Below are positions 7,593 through 11,064 of a stretch of DNA of 11,064 nt, piece after piece. This stretch comes from Chthoniobacterales bacterium (GTDB lineage Bacteria > Verrucomicrobiota > Verrucomicrobiia > Chthoniobacterales > UBA10450): positions 1 through 11,064 of the forward strand of contig JACCXA010000083.1 in NCBI GenBank assembly GCA_013697365.1, written 5' to 3'. Each line of letters begins with the position of its first letter. The first letter of the stretch is position 1. The notes below the pieces were generated by a model, which worked only from the letters and a program-made list of their open reading frames with translations, made no database searches and was not told the origin of the DNA. The translations under genes and the position numbers were made by a program.

Positions 7593-7616
7593 GCATCGCG
7601 GCATCGCGGCATCGCA
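7593..7616. repeat. Short tandem repeat, 3 x 8 bp, upstream of folE
   Basis: GCATCGCG occurs three times head to tail (7593-7600, 7601-7608, and 7609-7616 with the last base A). It lies in the 90-base gap between the kelch gene and folE, about 37 bases before the chosen folE start. Slippage here would change the leader length and the reading frame of any N-terminally extended FolE. No function is evident, and no promoter consensus is visible in the same gap. Confidence 0.6.
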
Positions 7617-7646
7617 GCCGCCGATTACCAACGGAGGAACAGCGCC

Positions 7647-9323
7647 TCACTCGAGGGCGTATGCTTCCACAAGCGCAACACCAGTAGTGTCGCCAACTCC
7701 GCGCACGATCGCGGTGTAGGTGGCCGGCGAGAGAGTGCGGAAAATCGCGGACTCAAAGTCATTCATCGGAGACAATCCGCTCGCGATGATCTCGTCCTGC
7801 TGCGAAGTGCGCCAGTCGTTGTTTTCGGCGACTAGCCCGCCATTGGAGTCGCGCAATTCCAGGGTCGGGTTTCCCAGCCTGCCTGGCACAGGGAGCGACG
7901 GGCCGATCGCGCGAATCATCGTCCGGATCGAGTCCTTCCCGTTGAGGATGATCCCGCCGATCAACACATCATCGCCCGTTTGCACGAGCCCGCGCGTCGA
8001 GATGTTCGCGGGCTTCGATTCCGAACCTGCTTCCAAGTCGTACACCTCCACCAATCCCACTCCGGTCGAGCCATTCGTCCCGCGCACGACTACAGTGTGA
8101 GTTCCGGGCGCGAGCCGCATGAGAATCGCCGACTCCGCATCGTGGGATGGTGCGAGAGTGGAATCGATGATCTCCTGCCGATTCGGTGCCTCCTTCCAGT
8201 TGTTGTTCGTGGCAATGATCAGGCCGTCGCCATTGTGCAGCTCCAGCTCCGGATCAGGTAAAGCCCCCGCAACCGGAAGGGACGGCCCGACGGCGCGAAC
8301 GATGATCCGCTTGGATCCGGTGCCGGTGACGATGAATCCGCCGATCAGCACGTTGTCTCCGGTTTCGACACGCAGCCGCGAGGAGATATTCGCGAAGGTC
8401 GCTTTACGATCAACGATGAAGACGTCGTTTGCGGTCGAACCGCCAAAGCCCGGAACAGTCGCTCCACCCGGCAGGTAGATTTTGTTGCCGATCACCGACG
8501 CCCAGAGGCCGTGTCGCGGGTTTGGCATGTCGGCCAGCCTTCGCCAGCTGCGCGCGACGGGATTGTAGACCTCGACTTCGCCATGGATGCGTGAGGTCTC
8601 ACCGCCGAAGACGAACAGCTCGCCTGCGACGGCGGCCGCTGCCACGCCGGAGCGGTTCGTCGGCATCGATGGTAGTGACGACCAGCGGTTCTCCACGGGG
8701 TCATACACTTCCAACGCGGTCCCCGCCGTCGCCGGGCCACGACCAGCTGCGACGTAGAACTTGCCGTCGATGACTGCGCCTGCGGTGTGATTACGGGAGA
8801 CTCCCATGGAGGCGCGCCGCGTCCAGATGTTCGTGGCCGGGTCGAACATCTCGACCGTGCTGATCGTATTGACGCCAGACGTGCCGCCGGCGACGTAAAT
8901 CTTGTCGTCGATCACACCGACGGCGGGGGTGTTCCCATGGGCGGACTGCATTTGGGCGACAAAGGACCAGGAGTTAGAAATCGGATCGTAAACGAAGGTG
9001 TCACGCGACGCCCCGCCGAAGACGTAGAGCTTGCCGGCTGCGACCGCGGCCGCGAGATGGTCATTGCCAAACGGAAGCGGTGCCGCTATCGACCAGGTGC
9101 TGGTGTTCGGGTTGTAGACCTCAACCAGAGCTGAGGGATTCCCCTGCCCTTCGAGACCACCGATGACATAAATCTTGCCGTTTAACACGGCTGTCGCAAC
9201 CTCCTGCCGACCGGTAGGGAAATCAGCGAGCGACTGCCATGTGCCCCCGTCTTCCGGCATGGCAGAAGCGGCCGATAACACCAGGATCAGCTGCCAGCGG
9301 AAGTACTGCTCCAAACCGGGCAC
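7647..9323 (-). CDS. Exported kelch beta-propeller protein with duplicated C-terminal module
   Basis: A 558-residue protein starting at GTG (9323); an in-frame stop 9 bases upstream fixes the start within a few codons. A short signal peptide is likely, with hydrophobic LILVLSAASA at 12-21 and a possible cut after ASA. Six kelch blades follow, each with a (G/D)KxYVxGG-type core: 49-56, 97-104, 140-147, 187-194, 234-241 and 280-287. These make a six-bladed propeller. Two copies of a module of about 120 residues end the protein (311-431 and 439-558), sharing TGD(N/D)VLIGG, RA(V/I)GPSLP, ESAI and GLVEVY/ALVEAY. The second copy may serve in secretion or surface attachment; this is not established. 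No enzyme motif is present, so the role is unknown. It lies between hmgA (52 bases) and folE (90 bases) and interrupts an otherwise metabolic set. Confidence 0.82.
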   Translation of the reverse strand: MPGLEQYFRWQLILVLSAASAMPEDGGTWQSLADFPTGRQEVATAVLNGKIYVIGGLEGQGNPSALVEVYNPNTSTWSIAAPLPFGNDHLAAAVAAGKLYVFGGASRDTFVYDPISNSWSFVAQMQSAHGNTPAVGVIDDKIYVAGGTSGVNTISTVEMFDPATNIWTRRASMGVSRNHTAGAVIDGKFYVAAGRGPATAGTALEVYDPVENRWSSLPSMPTNRSGVAAAAVAGELFVFGGETSRIHGEVEVYNPVARSWRRLADMPNPRHGLWASVIGNKIYLPGGATVPGFGGSTANDVFIVDRKATFANISSRLRVETGDNVLIGGFIVTGTGSKRIIVRAVGPSLPVAGALPDPELELHNGDGLIIATNNNWKEAPNRQEIIDSTLAPSHDAESAILMRLAPGTHTVVVRGTNGSTGVGLVEVYDLEAGSESKPANISTRGLVQTGDDVLIGGIILNGKDSIRTMIRAIGPSLPVPGRLGNPTLELRDSNGGLVAENNDWRTSQQDEIIASGLSPMNDFESAIFRTLSPATYTAIVRGVGDTTGVALVEAYALE

Positions 9324-9375
9324 GCCCGAACTCTACTACTCTGAGCGAGCTGACGCAGCACTAAAATCGTGCGGA

Positions 9376-10560
9376 TCAATCCAACCAGCTGAGCGGATAC
9401 TTCTCGTCGTCCAGAGCGACGGCCTGCTCGGTCAGCTCGAGCGTGTGCTCCGTATCGAACATCACCGCCAGCTCTTCCGTGCGCGTGGCATCTTTGCTCG
9501 CCATGATCGTGCCGGGATGCGGTCCATGAGGAATCCCGCGCGGATGCAACGTAATCGACCCAGCTTCGATCCCTTTGCGCGAACCGAAATTGCCGCGCAC
9601 GTAAAAGAGAACCTCGTCAGCTTCGACGTTGTCGTGCACCCACGGAATCTTGACGGCTTCGGGGTGGTAATCGAGCAAGCGCGGCGCAAACGTGCAGACA
9701 ACGTAACCGCGAATCTCGAAAGTCTGATGAATCGGCGGCGGCTGATGCACCGTGCCGGTAATCGGCTCGAAGTCCTGCGCGTTGAAGGTGAATGGATAAA
9801 CAAAGCCATCCCAGCCGACGACATCGAACGGATGATGCGCGTGCACCACGCGCGTCCAGCGCGCGCCATCTTTTACCAGCACCGGCACGTCTTCGTCCTT
9901 GTCGACCACGAGCAACTCGCTCGGTCCATGAAAATCCCGCTCGGAGTAAGGCGAGCCCATCCGGATCTGCCCATCCTGATTCAGATAACGCCGCGGGATT
10001 CGCACCGGACCGGTTGACTCCATGATGAGGTAATCTTCTTCCGTCACGTTATCCGGCACGAGGCGATAGGTAATGCCGCGTGGGATGACGATGTAATCCT
10101 CCGCGCGATAGCGCAGCTTTCCGAAAGGGCTCTCCAGCGTGCCGGCGCCTTTAAAGACAAAGATGATCTCGTCCGCCCCGCCGTTCCGGTAATATTCGTA
10201 CTCGCCGTAGGTCGTCGCCGGCTTGTGCCGATAGGCGATCATGTCCTGATTGAAGAGCATCGGAATGCGTCCAGTATAGAGATCGCCTTTCCGCGGGACG
10301 TTCGCCGCTTTCAGATGATGGTGACGCAAGGGCGCGTCCGTGACCTTCTTCAGCTCCTCGCACTTAATCAGTTCCACGCTACGCACACGCGTCGGCGGCC
10401 GAAGGTGATACATGATCGAGTAGGCTTCATTAAAGCCCTCCGTCGTGATGACATGCTCGTAGGCGATGCCCTCGTTCTTGTAAGTGGGCGCGCCGTGGTT
10501 CCGGTGAAACCAGATGTGATGCTTGCGCGGGATTTCGCCTAAGCGTTGGTATTGAGGCAT
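9376..10560 (-). CDS. hmgA: Homogentisate 1,2-dioxygenase, short bacterial class
   Basis: A 394-residue cupin-type ring-cleaving dioxygenase that turns homogentisate into maleylacetoacetate with Fe(II) and O2. Family marks are HHPFDVVGWDGFVYPF (242-257), WVHDNVEADE (307-316), GNFGSRKG (323-330) and the LHPRGIPHGPHPG block (338-350). The probable iron ligands are His309, Glu316 (or Glu313) and His345. The common human/Pseudomonas form is about 430-445 residues and reads HRNxMSE at the first ligand. This is a shorter, divergent class with HDNxEADE, so exact ligands are by analogy. The neighbour upstream makes its substrate, which supports the call strongly. The ATG at 10560 has a good ribosome binding site (GGAGA, 6 bases away) and follows the HPPD stop by 15 bases, so the two are co-transcribed. 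Confidence 0.9.
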   Translation of the reverse strand: MPQYQRLGEIPRKHHIWFHRNHGAPTYKNEGIAYEHVITTEGFNEAYSIMYHLRPPTRVRSVELIKCEELKKVTDAPLRHHHLKAANVPRKGDLYTGRIPMLFNQDMIAYRHKPATTYGEYEYYRNGGADEIIFVFKGAGTLESPFGKLRYRAEDYIVIPRGITYRLVPDNVTEEDYLIMESTGPVRIPRRYLNQDGQIRMGSPYSERDFHGPSELLVVDKDEDVPVLVKDGARWTRVVHAHHPFDVVGWDGFVYPFTFNAQDFEPITGTVHQPPPIHQTFEIRGYVVCTFAPRLLDYHPEAVKIPWVHDNVEADEVLFYVRGNFGSRKGIEAGSITLHPRGIPHGPHPGTIMASKDATRTEELAVMFDTEHTLELTEQAVALDDEKYPLSWLD

Positions 10561-10565
10561 ATCGT

Positions 10566-10570
10566 TCTCC
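10566..10570 (-). promoter_or_regulatory. Shine-Dalgarno of hmgA
   Basis: Read on the minus strand, the 15 bases between the HPPD stop and the hmgA start are ACGACGGAGAACGAT, with GGAG six bases before the ATG at 10560. It is the clearest ribosome binding site in the window and confirms the hmgA start. The other minus-strand genes have weak or absent ones. Confidence 0.7.
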
Positions 10571-10575
10571 GTCGT

Positions 10576-11064
10576 TTACAGGTTTCCGCGCGCGTCCTGC
10601 TCTTTTTCCAGCGCTTCGAAAAGCGCCTTGAAGTTTCCTTTCCCGAAACTCTTCGCACCTTTGCGCTGAATGATCTCAAAAAAGAGCGTCGGCCGGTCTT
10701 CCACCGGCTTCGTGAAAATCTGCAGAAGATAGCCTTCCTCATCCCGGTCGATCAGGATCCCGAGCTTTTGCAGCGGCTCCAGGTCTTCATCAATCTTGCC
10801 GACCCGATCCAGAACCGTGGCGTAATAGCTCGCCGGAATTTGCAGGAACTCGACTCCGCGGCTTTGCAGGTCGGAGACTGTCTTTACGATGTCGTTCGTC
10901 GCGACCGCGCTATGCTGCACGCCTTCGCCGTTGTAGAAATCAAGGTACTCCTCCACCTGCGACTTCTTCTTGCCTTCGGCCGGCTCATTGATCGGAAATT
11001 TCACGAAACCATTTCCGTTACTCATGACTTTGCTCATGAGCGCGGAGTATTCGGTCGAGATGTC
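10576..11064 (-). CDS. hppD: 4-hydroxyphenylpyruvate dioxygenase, C-terminal part (cut by window edge)
   Basis: The frame is open to the right edge, so 162 C-terminal residues of a protein usually near 360-380 are seen. At the edge it reads DISTEYSALMSKVMSNGNG and then KFPINEPA, the conserved core of HPPD; the ATG at 11037 is an internal Met, not the start. GVQHSAVATNDI supplies the second iron-binding His, and LFFEIIQRKG supplies the Glu ligand. The first His is outside the window. The C-terminal helix KGNFKALFEALEKEQDARG, which gates the active site in this family, is complete. The enzyme converts 4-hydroxyphenylpyruvate to homogentisate with Fe(II) and O2 in tyrosine breakdown. It hands its product to the next gene, 15 bases away. 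Confidence 0.95.
   Translation of the reverse strand, partial: DISTEYSALMSKVMSNGNGFVKFPINEPAEGKKKSQVEEYLDFYNGEGVQHSAVATNDIVKTVSDLQSRGVEFLQIPASYYATVLDRVGKIDEDLEPLQKLGILIDRDEEGYLLQIFTKPVEDRPTLFFEIIQRKGAKSFGKGNFKALFEALEKEQDARGNL

Noticed and set aside
7593..7616. CRISPR-like or iteron-like repeat
   Set aside because: Only three 8-bp head-to-tail copies with no spacers; too short for a CRISPR and no replication gene is near.
9324..9375. Possible terminator after hmgA
   Set aside because: Only a 4-bp stem (GCAC/GTGC) around an AT-rich loop; not enough to claim termination between hmgA and the kelch gene.
9175..10017. A plus-strand open frame of about 280 codons opposite hmgA and the start of the kelch gene
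   Set aside because: It spans two well-supported genes on the other strand and has no recognisable motif or ribosome binding site.
11037..11064. The ATG at 11037 as the start of the dioxygenase
   Set aside because: The frame continues upstream with conserved HPPD residues (STEYSAL), so this Met is internal and the gene runs off the window.

Overview
The window looks like chromosomal DNA of a GC-rich soil or freshwater bacterium, most likely Verrucomicrobiota (Spartobacteria/Chthoniobacterales-like). I base this on the duplicated C-terminal module of the kelch protein (DVLIGG / RAIGPSLP / ESAI / VRG..GTTGV.LVEVY), on the TMTC-like GT-C plus TPR protein, and on the multi-hairpin interspersed element between two genes. 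This lineage call comes from remembered family distribution; no search was run.

Layout. Plus strand, 1-2421: the 3' end of an unrecognised gene (1-690), then a polytopic GT-C/GT39-like membrane protein (763-2421). It converges, with a 20-base gap, on a long same-strand set that fills the rest of the window. Minus strand, in transcription order from the right edge: the 3' part of 4-hydroxyphenylpyruvate dioxygenase (10576-11064), homogentisate 1,2-dioxygenase (9376-10560), an exported six-bladed kelch protein (7647-9323), GTP cyclohydrolase I (6930-7556), a three-domain 6-pyruvoyltetrahydropterin synthase (5706-6917), a roughly 160-bp multi-hairpin repeat (5521-5679), a classical SDR (4820-5512) and a TMTC-like protein with nine TPRs (2442-4781). 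Intergenic gaps are 15, 52, 90, 12, 193 and 38 bases. Every stretch over 100 bases without a gene is accounted for, and no tRNA, rRNA or CRISPR was seen.

How the genes may work together. HPPD and HmgA are consecutive steps of tyrosine catabolism (4-hydroxyphenylpyruvate to homogentisate to maleylacetoacetate). FolE makes dihydroneopterin triphosphate, PTPS converts it to 6-pyruvoyltetrahydropterin, and an SDR of the sepiapterin-reductase type could finish tetrahydrobiopterin. The third PTPS domain has the Cys-x5-His-Gly-His spacing of true PTPS, not the Cys-x3-HGH of queuosine QueD. Tetrahydrobiopterin is the cofactor of phenylalanine hydroxylase, the step that feeds tyrosine into the HPPD/HmgA pathway. 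The simplest reading is a cofactor-plus-catabolism cluster for phenylalanine/tyrosine; a phenylalanine hydroxylase and a pterin carbinolamine dehydratase would be expected beyond the right edge or elsewhere.

The most striking item is the PTPS itself. Three T-fold domains are fused in one chain, and the zinc ligands, the catalytic Cys and the Asp-His pair are unequally lost among them. The chain looks like a covalent pseudo-trimer with probably one composite active site.
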